A stretch of 64,000 nucleotides of DNA from the NCBI RefSeq assembly GCF_003590795.1, contig NZ_QYUL01000002.1:62001-126000 (forward strand). Reading direction: 5' to 3'. The notes below the pieces were generated by a model. The model was not told the DNA's origin. It did not search any database and saw nothing but the letters and a program-made list of their open reading frames with translations. This DNA is from Azospirillum cavernae (GTDB lineage: Bacteria; Pseudomonadota; Alphaproteobacteria; Azospirillales; Azospirillaceae). Both the position numbers and the translations under genes were made by a program. Below, one piece after another: positions 25,968 through 33,908 of the stretch (position 1 is its first letter; each line of letters starts with the position of its first letter).

Positions 25968-26345
25968 TCAGGCGGCCAAGCGGTTGACGGTGGCGGACAG
26001 TTCATCCATCCACCGGCCCCACAGCCATGCGTCGGCGCGATCCGGCGTGTCAAAATGCGCGGCCTTTGCGGCGTCGATCAGGTTCAAGGCCTCTTCGGGC
26101 AGGCTGGCGAGGCGGCGCTTGGAGAAGAGCGTGCCGTCGCCGCGCTTGATGAACAGCGCGACCTCGCCCGTGGGCTGCGGCTCCGCGACCAGGATGGCGG
26201 CGCCGACGTTCACGGACATGCGGTCTTCCAGGGTCGCGAGCTGGGCGTGACGCCGCCGCTCCGCCCAATAAGCCTCGCGTTCGGGGGTGGCTTGGCACTC
26301 GACGCGGAGGGTTTCGAGGATGGTGGTGTCGGGGGCGTTCGGCAT
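25968..26345 (-). CDS. First gene of the leftward early operon, unknown function
   Basis: A 125-residue protein. It has a helical N-terminus rich in Arg and Glu (PEREAYWAERRRHAQLATLE, about 20-40), a central strand-like segment (AAILVAEPQPTGEVALFIKR) and a helical C-terminus with a WLWGRWMDEL motif. It is the promoter-proximal gene directly under the two repressor operators, so it should be expressed immediately on induction. Confidence 0.55.
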   Translation of the reverse strand: MPNAPDTTILETLRVECQATPEREAYWAERRRHAQLATLEDRMSVNVGAAILVAEPQPTGEVALFIKRGDGTLFSKRRLASLPEEALNLIDAAKAAHFDTPDRADAWLWGRWMDELSATVNRLAA

Positions 26346-26375
26346 GGTGGCCTCGGGGGTGCGTTTGGCGGGATC

Positions 26376-26405
26376 ATATTCGCGCTATTGCACGAGTTTC
26401 GTCAA
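26376..26405 (-). promoter_or_regulatory. Predicted leftward early promoter (PL-like)
   Basis: Read on the minus strand, TTGACG (26405-26400) is followed after 18 bp by GAATAT (26381-26376), and one operator lies in the spacer. The matching promoter in front of the Cro-like gene has the same layout. An overlapping TATGAT lies at 26378-26373. The -10 match is partial. Confidence 0.45.
26379..26396. promoter_or_regulatory. Phage operator, left site 1
   Basis: TTCGCGC-TATT-GCACGAG fits the palindrome TTCGYGC-N4-GCRCGAA with one end mismatch. It lies between the predicted -35 and -10 of the leftward early promoter. It shares an 18-bp identical core with left site 2 and the same consensus with three sites at 32922-32990. 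Confidence 0.72.
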
Positions 26406-26413
26406 GGGGATAA

Positions 26414-26431
26414 TTCGCGCTATTGCACGAA
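26414..26431. promoter_or_regulatory. Phage operator, left site 2
   Basis: TTCGCGC-TATT-GCACGAA is a full match to the consensus, 35 bp (start to start) from left site 1. The two sites form an exact 18-bp direct repeat, 26378-26395 and 26413-26430. Confidence 0.72.
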
Positions 26432-26506
26432 TGCGTTTTTATCGCCGCCCGCTCATACTTCGGTTGCACAAAGCCGATTTGGATCGCGCTTCAGTTATCG
26501 GAGGGG

Positions 26507-26791
26507 ATGATGCGGGTATGGATCGCCATCACAGCTGCCACTTTGTTCAGCCAAGCGGCGATTGCGGACACTTATGTCAACGGCTATGGGCGCCGTGATG
26601 GAACCTATGTCGCGCCACATTACCAGACCGCGCCAAACAACAACCCGTTTGACAATTATTCGACGCGCGGGAACATCAATCCCTACACGGGGCAAGCCGG
26701 GACGGTGAATCCCTACGTCACGCCCTCAGCGCCGACCACCCCCTATGGCGGCCAGCAGCGGACGCCCTGCTATGGGTTGAATTGCCGGTAA
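26507..26791 (+). CDS. Small exported protein, prophage cargo
   Basis: About 94 residues; GGAGGGG lies directly before two adjacent ATGs (26507 and 26510). The signal peptide is MRVWIAITAATLFSQAAIA, with cleavage before DTYVNGY. The mature part is Gly/Tyr/Asn/Pro-rich (GYGRRDGTYVAPHYQ, NINPYTGQAGTVNPY) and ends with two cysteines (RTPCYGLNCR). This is a known type of small periplasmic protein of unknown role in Rhizobiales and their relatives. It is transcribed against the early operon and is likely expressed in the lysogen. Confidence 0.7.
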   Translation: MMRVWIAITAATLFSQAAIADTYVNGYGRRDGTYVAPHYQTAPNNNPFDNYSTRGNINPYTGQAGTVNPYVTPSAPTTPYGGQQRTPCYGLNCR

Positions 26792-26803
26792 GGCGCGGAG
26801 GCG

Positions 26804-28081
26804 ATGATGAAGCTTGGTTTTCTCTTGGGATGCACGGCTTTGTTGGTCTCGGGCGCGTCTGCGGCGGACAGTTTTTCCGTGGCGGGGTGGGATGGCGGTT
26901 CCTACTACCGCGATGGAGCGTTCAGCCACTGCGCCATTTCTGCCCGCTACAAAAGCGGGACATCGTTGCTTTTCGTGATCTATGACGATTCCGTCTGGGA
27001 CATTGGACTTGCCGACCCTGCATGGTCATTGAAAGAGGCCGCTGAATTCAATACCACCTACTGGATTGATGGATTCGCGCCGGTCGAATCGGTGGCGACC
27101 GCTATAAGCAAAACACAAGTAAGGTTTAGAATACCAAACTCTGAAAATTTTATTGGGCGTTTGCGACTTGGACGTGAACTGGTGATTTCTGTTGGTGGAA
27201 AAGAGCGGCGGTTTTTATTAACAAGAACATCGCAGAGCTTGGACGCGCTGCAAGATTGCGCCAGACTGAAGGGGAGATACCGAGGGCCAGATACTTTTAT
27301 CACTGCCCAGGCCCCCAAACCTCTAACGACATCCGAGCGACGCGCCGAAGCGATGAGCGCCGTCGCTGGGACAATCGCCCCGGCGGGCATTCCCGGATTT
27401 CGCTTGGTCTCTGCGGATGACGCGAAAAAAACAGCCGGGCGACCGGGCGACGCCGCATGGGCGGGCGACGGGGTGTTTGGTCTGGTTGAGGTAAGCAACG
27501 CCTCTGAAAAGCGCTCCATTGATGAACTGGCGGCGTCCATCACCAGCGAAGACGCAACGGTTTGCGGCGGGGAATTCCTCACCGGGCTGACCGGAACCGA
27601 AAAAGGGATGAAGCGGGTCTATTCCGTCTGCCGCCGCAAAGGAGCCTCACCGATCAACCTGTTCTACGTGATCGTTCCCCGATTGGGGGGCGGTTATCTC
27701 CAACTGTCTATCAGGTCAGAAGGGGCCGACGTTCCCGCCCGTCGGGCTGAAGCGAAGCTCCTTCCCGTGTTGTTTCCCTCTGAAGATCAACCGGCACCTC
27801 GCGCGAGTGCGCCGGGGGCCGATTCCGTGCTCGACACCACTGGGTTGAAGCCGCTTGATTTCTCGAAGTTTGGCAGGCCGGTCGATGATGGTGAGTTGTT
27901 CGATGACTTAATTCCAGAAACGAAAAAACCAGATCCCGCAGCGGTTGGCCCTCCCCGAACTCCGCCCACCACGCCATCCATCGAATCCCGTCTCGCCGCC
28001 ATCAAGGATTTGCTCGACCGCAAGGTCATCACCCAGCAGGAACACGACGAGCGGCGGCGGGCGATCTTGGGGAGTTTGTGA
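26804..28081 (+). CDS. Exported protein with C-terminal SHOCT-like domain, prophage cargo
   Basis: A 425-residue protein with a signal peptide (MMKLGFLLGCTALLVSGASA) and a GGAGGCG ribosome-binding site. The body is not recognised; it contains paired cysteines and many beta-type segments. The last 35 residues (SRLAAIKDLLDRKVITQQEH and following) match the short SHOCT oligomerisation motif. It is probably co-transcribed with the upstream exported protein, from which it is 12 bp away. Confidence 0.68.
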   Translation: MMKLGFLLGCTALLVSGASAADSFSVAGWDGGSYYRDGAFSHCAISARYKSGTSLLFVIYDDSVWDIGLADPAWSLKEAAEFNTTYWIDGFAPVESVATAISKTQVRFRIPNSENFIGRLRLGRELVISVGGKERRFLLTRTSQSLDALQDCARLKGRYRGPDTFITAQAPKPLTTSERRAEAMSAVAGTIAPAGIPGFRLVSADDAKKTAGRPGDAAWAGDGVFGLVEVSNASEKRSIDELAASITSEDATVCGGEFLTGLTGTEKGMKRVYSVCRRKGASPINLFYVIVPRLGGGYLQLSIRSEGADVPARRAEAKLLPVLFPSEDQPAPRASAPGADSVLDTTGLKPLDFSKFGRPVDDGELFDDLIPETKKPDPAAVGPPRTPPTTPSIESRLAAIKDLLDRKVITQQEHDERRRAILGSL

Positions 28082-28196
28082 TGGGTGATGGGTCGGGATG
28101 CCAGACGGAGCTACAAATGAAGAGCCCGAAAATCAGAATTTCATAATCATATAGTTAAAATATGACAAAACATTCTGTTCGCTGGAGGGGTGCGTC

Positions 28197-29474
28197 ATGT
28201 CATTGGAAGATTTCACAATACCAAAGGCATCAAATAAAGAAATTATAAACTTTTTTGTTGAGGTCATAGATGTATTCGAGTTGCCTGATTTCCAATATTC
28301 TATATTGGGATCGCACTCTAGCTATACGTTTAACAAATCATCTAAAATTTCAGAGTCCGTTGCGAGGCCAGATCATTTTTCTATCATATCTGCGTCTATA
28401 ATAATTAACGAATATACAATTAAATTTGGGAGAGGATCTAGAGAACAACAGCCAAATATAGCATTTGATCATATCAGCATTGGGAGAAATTCTTACTCCA
28501 GTAACAGCTGGAGGCCCAACCAAGATCAAATTGTTAATCTTAATTCTCTTATTTATAAACATTTCGAAGCAAAGAAAAAGCATGCTTCATTTTTGTTTAA
28601 TGATCCTAAAGCCTTTGAAAGCGTTATATCTTCGCATCAGTTGATACTTGCCAAACTTGAAGACAGCTTATCAAGTGTCGGAGAGCGCTTGGTTGAGGCG
28701 CGCGCGAAAATCGAGGACGAATTTCGGATAGCAAGAGAAAACCTCGAAGAACAGCATAGGTCAAGAACGGAGCGACTTGAAGCCTCCGAACTCGAACTCG
28801 AAGCGCGCCGCAAAGCGTTGGATGACCGAGACAACACGCATGCTCGACGCCAAATTCGCTCTGACCTGAAGAAGCGTATTGAAGACCACGCAACAACCTT
28901 TAGGCTAACAGCCGGAACTCGCACACTCCGACTACCAATTCATGTATTAACTTGGATCGGCTTAGCTGTATTGGGAGCCGCTACATACTATTTCAGCGCA
29001 GATATCAACCACATGGTGTCGGAAGCGGCAGCACGGGACAAAGCCATAGGAGCAACCGAGGTGGTCGTCCTGGCCTTGAAGCCACTTGGCCTGACCGTTG
29101 CTTTCCTTGGCCTACTGACTTGGTACCTGCGCTGGATGAATCGGTGGTTCGAGCGGCACTCGGAAGCGGAGTTTCAGTTAAAGCAGTTCGAACTCGACGT
29201 TGATCGTGCGAGCTGGGTGGTCGAGACGGCGCTTGAGTGGCGGCAGGAACAACAGGCCCCTATGCCAGATCACCTGATCGAAAGCATCTCCCGCAACCTC
29301 TTCTCGCGCTCCGAAAAGGACGAGGCGGCGGACATGCACCCGGCCGACTACCTGGCTTCTGCGCTCCTTGGGCGGGCATCGGGGTTGAAGTTGAAGCTTC
29401 CAGGAGCGGATCTCGAATACGACGGAAAGGCGTTGAAGGAAGCGCGGCAGACTGCCGACAAGGCGAGGCCTTGA
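28197..29474 (+). CDS. AT-rich membrane/coiled-coil protein, probable horizontally acquired cargo
   Basis: A 425-residue protein not recognised. The first 150 codons are strikingly AT-rich compared with everything around (many Ile, Asn, Ser and Lys codons such as ATA and AAT). A charged coiled coil (about 155-235) is followed by two membrane helices (about 247-268 and 289-312) and a cytoplasmic C-terminal domain. Composition, isolation and position in the cargo block suggest transfer and a role in lysogenic conversion, possibly phage defence. The function is unproven. Confidence 0.68.
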   Translation: MSLEDFTIPKASNKEIINFFVEVIDVFELPDFQYSILGSHSSYTFNKSSKISESVARPDHFSIISASIIINEYTIKFGRGSREQQPNIAFDHISIGRNSYSSNSWRPNQDQIVNLNSLIYKHFEAKKKHASFLFNDPKAFESVISSHQLILAKLEDSLSSVGERLVEARAKIEDEFRIARENLEEQHRSRTERLEASELELEARRKALDDRDNTHARRQIRSDLKKRIEDHATTFRLTAGTRTLRLPIHVLTWIGLAVLGAATYYFSADINHMVSEAAARDKAIGATEVVVLALKPLGLTVAFLGLLTWYLRWMNRWFERHSEAEFQLKQFELDVDRASWVVETALEWRQEQQAPMPDHLIESISRNLFSRSEKDEAADMHPADYLASALLGRASGLKLKLPGADLEYDGKALKEARQTADKARP

Positions 29475-29664
29475 TGGGCGATTACTGGCGTTGCGCGGCG
29501 GCGGGGCTATCGACGAGGTCGGCACCGCGCAGCCCGGCTACACGGTCGAGGCTGGCTCCCACGCGCAGAATCCTCCGCCATTTATCCGTTGTTTTTCATA
29601 AAATCCTTCACGTCACCATGCGTCAGCGCCCCGCCTTTGGGTCGCGCAACGCATGGAGACATGA

Positions 29665-30432
29665 ATGCACCCCTTTACGCTCAACGCCCCTGCCCGCCTG
29701 GCCGATCTGCCCGTCCCGGTCGGCCCCCTGCGCGGCCTGCTGCTGACCGCGCGCGATCACCTGTGCGCCCTGGCTGAATCGGCGGGCGTCACGCTGTGGG
29801 TCAACCCGCGCATGGAAGGGTTGCTCGCGGTCAATGATCGCGCGCGCGCCGCCGGGACGTGGGATGAGATCCTTCCGGCGGCGTCCATCCGGCACCGCAG
29901 CCTGAACCCCAGCAACGCCTACTGGATCGACGGACGCAACGCCGAGGGTGAGACGGTGACGGTCCAGGCGGGCTTGCTCTACGATTGCCGGGAGCGGTCG
30001 ATAGGCCAGCGGTTCGCCGACCTGTCGGTGTTCTACGACGATCCTCAGCAACAAGCCCCGGCGGGCGAGTTTTGCGACGTGACGTCGGAGACAGCCCTTG
30101 GCCTGCGCGGGCGGATCGTGTGGACCAACGCGGGCTGGACCAAACCAGGGGCGGGAAAGCGCGGCCTGTTTCGGACGGCGCAACGGGCGAACAAGCTGGC
30201 GTCGTGGCTGCTGTGGCAGCCTGACGCGATGATTTCGGTTGTGGATCCCGACATCGTGCCGGTGTGGTCGCCCGAGCGCATGGGGATTCGGCACATGGAT
30301 CCGGCTCCGACGATCACCTTCAATCAGGCGGGGGTTGGCTTGCTGCCGATGCACTTCGTCCTGTTCAGCCGGTCGCATTTCTTCGGCGATCTGGCGGCGC
30401 TGGCGGTCGATGAAGCGGCGGTCGCCGCCTAA
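29665..30432 (+). CDS. Phage cargo protein of unknown function
   Basis: A 255-residue soluble protein; GGAG lies 8 bp before the ATG at 29665. It is rich in tryptophan and proline with beta-type segments (ASWLLWQPDAMISVVDPDIV, then FNQAGVGLLPMHFVLF). No family is recognised. It ends 4 bp inside the convergent gene at 30429. The 190 bp before it hold no gene I can support, only an AT-rich promoter-like stretch near 29590-29620. Confidence 0.55.
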   Translation: MHPFTLNAPARLADLPVPVGPLRGLLLTARDHLCALAESAGVTLWVNPRMEGLLAVNDRARAAGTWDEILPAASIRHRSLNPSNAYWIDGRNAEGETVTVQAGLLYDCRERSIGQRFADLSVFYDDPQQQAPAGEFCDVTSETALGLRGRIVWTNAGWTKPGAGKRGLFRTAQRANKLASWLLWQPDAMISVVDPDIVPVWSPERMGIRHMDPAPTITFNQAGVGLLPMHFVLFSRSHFFGDLAALAVDEAAVAA

Positions 30433-30992
30433 CCGGGCCAGTCGATGACGGTCAGCAACGCCCGCTGGCCGCCCGGCGAAACCCAGCCCATCAGGAGGTG
30501 GCTGTAGACGATTGGGCTGGCGAGTCCGTGGATAACCAGATGGTTGTAAACTGGCTCGCCGCCCTCTATCGCCTCCTGGTAATGGTCGGCCAAACTGACC
30601 GAATACTCGCTGTGCGGGTCGGCATGGTCCGGTTTGCCCAGCATGGACCGCGCCCATCCGACACCTAAGGCGCGGACGGTGGCGTCAGCAAAGCGCCGAC
30701 AGGTCAGCGGCCCGCCGGGGGTGGCGTCAAAATACCCGCAATGCCGCAACAGCCCGGCGTCGGCAAGATCGCGCGCGAGCGTGACCGGAGGGGCTGCCTT
30801 GATGGCCTGCCACCGCTCCAGCAGCGCCGTTTGGTGGTCGGCGGCCACGCCAACCGGCTGCCGGTGGATCGTGACCGTGACGGCCTGCGGCGGTTTGGGC
30901 GGCGGGTCGCCCAACCGCCGAACAAAGGCCGGGATTTCCAGCCTCCGGGGTGCAAGCGACGCTGCCGACGGCAGGATCAGCGTCGCCGTCAT
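30429..30992 (-). CDS. Unknown protein, possibly PAS-like, in a Crp-regulator operon
   Basis: A 187-residue protein. The first 80 residues are proline-rich and variable. The second half (CRRFADATVRALGVGWA, then EYSVSLADHYQEAIEGGEPVY and YSHLLMGWVSPGG) has the feel of an alphaproteobacterial PAS_5-type sensor domain, but the match is weak. Its ATG overlaps the stop of the upstream gene by 4 bp. It is the third gene of a leftward trio headed by a Crp-family regulator. Confidence 0.5.
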   Translation of the reverse strand: MTATLILPSAASLAPRRLEIPAFVRRLGDPPPKPPQAVTVTIHRQPVGVAADHQTALLERWQAIKAAPPVTLARDLADAGLLRHCGYFDATPGGPLTCRRFADATVRALGVGWARSMLGKPDHADPHSEYSVSLADHYQEAIEGGEPVYNHLVIHGLASPIVYSHLLMGWVSPGGQRALLTVIDWPG

Positions 30993-31477
30993 CGCGCCCG
31001 CGCCACCGACAGGACCGCCGCACAGATCGAGCGCGCAATTTCGGGCGTCGCGGCTCCAGCCCGCAACGCGGCGTCGATCAGGCTGGGCCGGGCGTCGGCA
31101 GGCAGATCGTCGGCGGATTGCGCAAAGGCGACGGACGCCGCCCCGAATTGGCGCTCTGCGTGCATCAATTCCACAGTCTGGATGACCTCCGTGAAGCGAT
31201 CCTGAAAGTACGACGGGATCGCTTCGTCAGCAATGGCGGCATCAATCGCGTTGCGCACTTGTTCTTCGCAAAAATCGAAAATGTCCGCATCGGCGCCCGA
31301 TAGTCCGGCCTGCACATATCCGAGCAAAGCCGACAGCACTTTCAGATTCCTGTCGTCCGGTCCGAGATTCCAGCCAAGCCGCGATAAGTCACCGTTTTCC
31401 ACGCGCGCAACTCCCGTTGGTGTCGAAAAAATCATCGCTGGAGCAACCGCCGCGACGCAAGCGCATTTTCGCGTCAA
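30989..31477 (-). CDS. Unknown protein, middle gene of the Crp-regulator operon
   Basis: A 162-residue, mostly helical, alanine-rich protein with an acidic central part (AGLSGADADIFDFCEEQVRN). It starts at the ATG at 31477, overlapping the Crp regulator's stop by 4 bp; a start at residue 15 is also possible. No family is recognised. Tight coupling on both sides indicates it works with the regulator or the PAS-like protein. Confidence 0.5.
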   Translation of the reverse strand: MTRKCACVAAVAPAMIFSTPTGVARVENGDLSRLGWNLGPDDRNLKVLSALLGYVQAGLSGADADIFDFCEEQVRNAIDAAIADEAIPSYFQDRFTEVIQTVELMHAERQFGAASVAFAQSADDLPADARPSLIDAALRAGAATPEIARSICAAVLSVARAR

Positions 31478-32121
31478 AGTAGCCCCTCGCGAGTCAGACC
31501 TTCCCGATCCAAGATCGCCACTCGACCTGCTTTGGCGATCAGGCCCGCGACGCGAAACGCGTCAAGGTGGCGCTGGATCGTCGAGCGCTGGACGGCTAGA
31601 ATCTCAGCCAGTTCGATTTGGGTTAGCGGCACCGCGCCGGTGGTTGGGTCGGCGCGCGCGAGCAGCAGCCGGGCGAGCTGCGCGCGCAGGTCGTGCGTCC
31701 GAACCTTTTCATCAACAGCCTTGGCGTAGGCGAATTCGGCGAACCAGAGCGCGATGCCCCGCCAAGCCTCTGGCGTGAGCTCGAACGCGCCCAGAAGGTC
31801 GGGCGTCGCGATGCGCAACAAGGTGCAATCGGTTTCAGCGATGGCGGTCGCTGTCCGTGGTCGGTCAGCGAAAACCCCCAGATCACCAATCGGCGCGGGC
31901 CATTCCAGCAGGGCGAGGCGGACGTCCCGCGACGTCACCAGCACGCTTCCTGTTGCGATAATGTAAAGGGCGTCGCTTGGCTCGCCTTCGCGCACGATCA
32001 ATTGTCGCGCGGCAAAATGCTGCACATGCGCGCTTTCGACCAATTTCCACAAACACGCGCCCGCAATGTGAGACAGGAGCGGACACGATGTTACGGTGTT
32101 AAATTGCTGATCTGTTAGCAT
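31474..32121 (-). CDS. Crp/Fnr-family transcriptional regulator in the prophage
   Basis: A 215-residue regulator. The N-terminal cyclic-nucleotide-binding fold reads HFAARQLIVREGEPSDALYI... LLEWPAPIGDLGVF (about 33-95), and the C-terminal Crp-type HTH LTQIELAEILAVQRSTIQRHLD (about 170-195). There are no Fnr-type cysteine clusters, so an oxygen-sensing Fe-S role is unlikely. It heads a three-gene operon. It may respond to a small molecule, or may tie lysogen physiology to the prophage. Confidence 0.82.
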   Translation of the reverse strand: MLTDQQFNTVTSCPLLSHIAGACLWKLVESAHVQHFAARQLIVREGEPSDALYIIATGSVLVTSRDVRLALLEWPAPIGDLGVFADRPRTATAIAETDCTLLRIATPDLLGAFELTPEAWRGIALWFAEFAYAKAVDEKVRTHDLRAQLARLLLARADPTTGAVPLTQIELAEILAVQRSTIQRHLDAFRVAGLIAKAGRVAILDREGLTREGLL

Positions 32122-32437
32122 CCGTTCATTAGATGGCGATATTGTAATAATTACGTTACGATTCGACGCAATTATTCTTGCTGGAATGACCGATTTCGGT
32201 CTGCGGTTTCGCTTTTCCGCGTGACCCTTCCTTCATACAATTGAATGGCGAGCCGATTGGAGCAATCGAATTATTCCCGCGTGCACTCAGAAGGGAGGGG
32301 GATTGGGAGCCAGCCGCAACAAGGCATGGGAGCCGGGCGGATCGGATAGCGTCAACCCGCGAGAAAATTGCGTCGGGCGGAGCGGCGCGAGGTGTGTGGG
32401 TGTGCTGGAATGGTCGGAAACAAATGCGCTGAGGACA
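32122..32437. other. 316-bp gene-free stretch upstream of the Crp-type operon
   Basis: Positions 32122-32200 are AT-rich. Read leftward they contain TTGCGT followed at 19 bp by TACAAT, a plausible promoter for the Crp operon. The remainder is GC-richer and shows no open frame with a ribosome-binding site. No RNA gene was recognised. Confidence 0.4.
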
Positions 32438-32617
32438 ATGATGAGCGATTCGCGGGCGGTTCTGGAAGAACGATTCTGGAGTCTTTGGGGTCAACTACCG
32501 TTAGAAAAGCGCCAGGGGGTGCTTAATGATTTGACTCACCATCTTGACTTGATGGAGGGACAAGGCTTTCAAGGAACGCAACCGCCTTCTCCATCTGGTC
32601 AAGCGTCAGGCGGCTGA
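32438..32617 (+). CDS. Possible small protein overlapping the repressor 3' end
   Basis: A 59-codon frame with GAGGA before tandem ATGs (32438 and 32441). The first 35 residues look natural and helical (LEERFWSLWGQLPLEKRQGV), but the tail overlaps the repressor gene in antisense and is low complexity. It may be a real small regulator, or chance. Confidence 0.3.
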   Translation: MMSDSRAVLEERFWSLWGQLPLEKRQGVLNDLTHHLDLMEGQGFQGTQPPSPSGQASGG

Positions 32618-32921
32618 GAAGTTTTGATGCCTTTTCGTCTAGTTCGGCGTTTGTCCCAATCAACTCAGACAAACGGACCTCCCGGCTAAGGAGTTCTCCG
32701 GCTCCTCGCGCCAATTTCTCATACGTATCTGCGCGCATGTTCTTGGGACGAGTGCCATCCAATATTTGCCGTAACGTGGCCTCGCCAATCCCTGATCGGG
32801 TCGCCCAACGATTGACGCTCTTCAAGCCGAACGGCTTGTTCGCATCAAAAAAAGCGCGCAACGCCTCGCGCCGCCGCTCACGATCCTGCTCTTCCAGATT
32901 CATTGAGCAAATTTCGCTCAT
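32523..32921 (-). CDS. XRE-family phage repressor (CI-like)
   Basis: A 132-residue DNA-binding protein started at the ATG at 32921; an alternative ATG at 32903 is possible. The helix-turn-helix region reads GLKSVNRWATRSGIGEATLR, followed by QILDGTRPKNMRADTYEKLA (about 38-78). The C-terminal part is a short helical segment (LTLDQMEKAVAFLESL), with no LexA/CI-type peptidase domain. The start codon abuts operator site 1, as expected for autoregulation. It is divergent from the Cro-like gene and probably maintains lysogeny. Confidence 0.75.
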   Translation of the reverse strand: MSEICSMNLEEQDRERRREALRAFFDANKPFGLKSVNRWATRSGIGEATLRQILDGTRPKNMRADTYEKLARGAGELLSREVRLSELIGTNAELDEKASKLLSRLTLDQMEKAVAFLESLVPPSSQDGESNH

Positions 32922-32939
32922 TTCGCGCTTCTGCGCGAC
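32922..32939. promoter_or_regulatory. Phage operator, right site 1
   Basis: TTCGCGC-TTCT-GCGCGAC matches the consensus with one end mismatch. It abuts the start codon of the repressor gene. Confidence 0.68.
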
Positions 32940-32955
32940 CGTGCTGTTGCACGTA
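32938..32955. promoter_or_regulatory. Phage operator, right site 2
   Basis: ACCGTGC-TGTT-GCACGTA has the same core (CGTGC-N4-GCACG) with weaker ends. It begins 16 bp after site 1 and 35 bp before site 3. Confidence 0.6.
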
Positions 32956-32963
32956 TTTGGAGC

Positions 32964-32993
32964 TTGACCGTATTCGTGCTTTAGCGCGAATAT
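32964..32993 (+). promoter_or_regulatory. Predicted rightward early promoter (PR-like)
   Basis: TTGACC (32964-32969), an 18-bp spacer containing operator site 3, then GAATAT (32988-32993). The expected start point is about 33000, which is the A of the Cro-like ATG, so the mRNA may be leaderless. The spacing is identical to that of the leftward promoter at 26376-26405. Confidence 0.5.
32973..32990. promoter_or_regulatory. Phage operator, right site 3
   Basis: TTCGTGC-TTTA-GCGCGAA is a full match to the palindromic consensus. It lies within the predicted rightward promoter of the Cro-like gene. Confidence 0.72.
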
Positions 32994-32999
32994 CAGCCC

Positions 33000-33224
33000 A
33001 TGACGATCTCCCAAGGCATCCATCGCGCTCGCTCCTATCTCCAGGCGCCGGGCGTCAACCGGGCCAAGGTCGCGGAAGCGGCGGGCCTGAACTGGCACGC
33101 CGTCAACAACCTGCTGAGCGGCGATCCGCGCCTCTCCACGCTGCTGGCGATTGAGCGGGTCATCCCCCCCGATTTCGTGGCGCCGGAGGTTGCCCCCCTC
33201 CCCCACACCGGGGAGGCCGCCTGA
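33000..33224 (+). CDS. Small Cro-like HTH protein
   Basis: A 74-residue DNA-binding protein. The helix-turn-helix region is VNRAKVAEAAGLNWHAVNNL followed by LSGDPRLSTLLAIERVIP (about 18-56). It is divergent from the CI-like repressor across three operators and is the first rightward gene, as Cro/Cdc6-type antirepressors are. No Shine-Dalgarno precedes the ATG, which fits leaderless translation from the promoter ending at 32993. Confidence 0.7.
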   Translation: MTISQGIHRARSYLQAPGVNRAKVAEAAGLNWHAVNNLLSGDPRLSTLLAIERVIPPDFVAPEVAPLPHTGEAA

Positions 33225-33344
33225 ATGCCTCCCCACCACCAGAAGGCGGCCAAAGGGCCGGAAGACGCATGCTCGCCCGCGACCTTTCCGCCGCGCGCGC
33301 CGCGCTGGTGATCGCCATCAATCGCATAGAGGGGACGTGACATC

Positions 33345-33905
33345 ATGTTGCGGATGCTACGCGACGCGCGTGCGCAATCCACGGAAAGGCTTGTCCAAAA
33401 GCTGTCCAAGCAGCGCGGCGCCGGGGCGCGACAGGGGCTTTGGCTCCTGCGCGAGTTTGATGTGGACGGCCAAGGCCGCCCCCGTCGGTTGTCGGCCATC
33501 CACTCCATCGTCGCCGAGCTTTTCGGCGTCTCGGATCGGACGGCGCGCCGGTGGGTCGAGGGCGAACTGGCGGCGCCTCGCTATCTTGAGGAGATGCGGC
33601 AGCGCTGGGGCTTGGCGTTCGTCATCCACCTGTTTGACGACAGCGGCGATCCCGCCCGGCAGGACGCCATCTGGAAGCTGCGCGAACTCGACGACGGCAT
33701 GGCCGTCATGGTGCGCGAGCGCGAGGCCCTGCTGGCCGAACTCGGGACCGGCGACCAATCGCTTTACCGCTCGGCCTCGGCCATCCCGCCCAGCGCGCGC
33801 GCGCTCCAGGCCGCCCGCATCTTCGCCGATCTCGTCGAAGCCGAACGCCGCGACCATCCGACCAGCTTCGTCGGGCGCCTGCGCGCCCGATTCGGGAGGG
33901 CTTAA
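33345..33905 (+). CDS. Phage HTH protein, probable early regulator
   Basis: A 186-residue protein. A putative HTH lies near residues 50-80 (IHSIVAELFGVSDRTARRWV), flanked by basic segments at both ends, while the middle is helical and acidic. It lies between the Cro-like gene and the phage sigma factor, 3 bp upstream of the latter, so it is probably a transcription or replication regulator. No family is named with confidence. Confidence 0.6.
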   Translation: MLRMLRDARAQSTERLVQKLSKQRGAGARQGLWLLREFDVDGQGRPRRLSAIHSIVAELFGVSDRTARRWVEGELAAPRYLEEMRQRWGLAFVIHLFDDSGDPARQDAIWKLRELDDGMAVMVREREALLAELGTGDQSLYRSASAIPPSARALQAARIFADLVEAERRDHPTSFVGRLRARFGRA

Positions 33906-33908
33906 CCC

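Noticed and set aside
29475..29664. Possible gene remnant with a frame ending at a TAA near 29602
   Set aside because: A short run of plausible residues exists but there is no start, no ribosome-binding site and no recognisable homology.
33269..33344. A small ORF before the HTH protein
   Set aside because: The frame has no early stop and reads into a shadow of the next gene.
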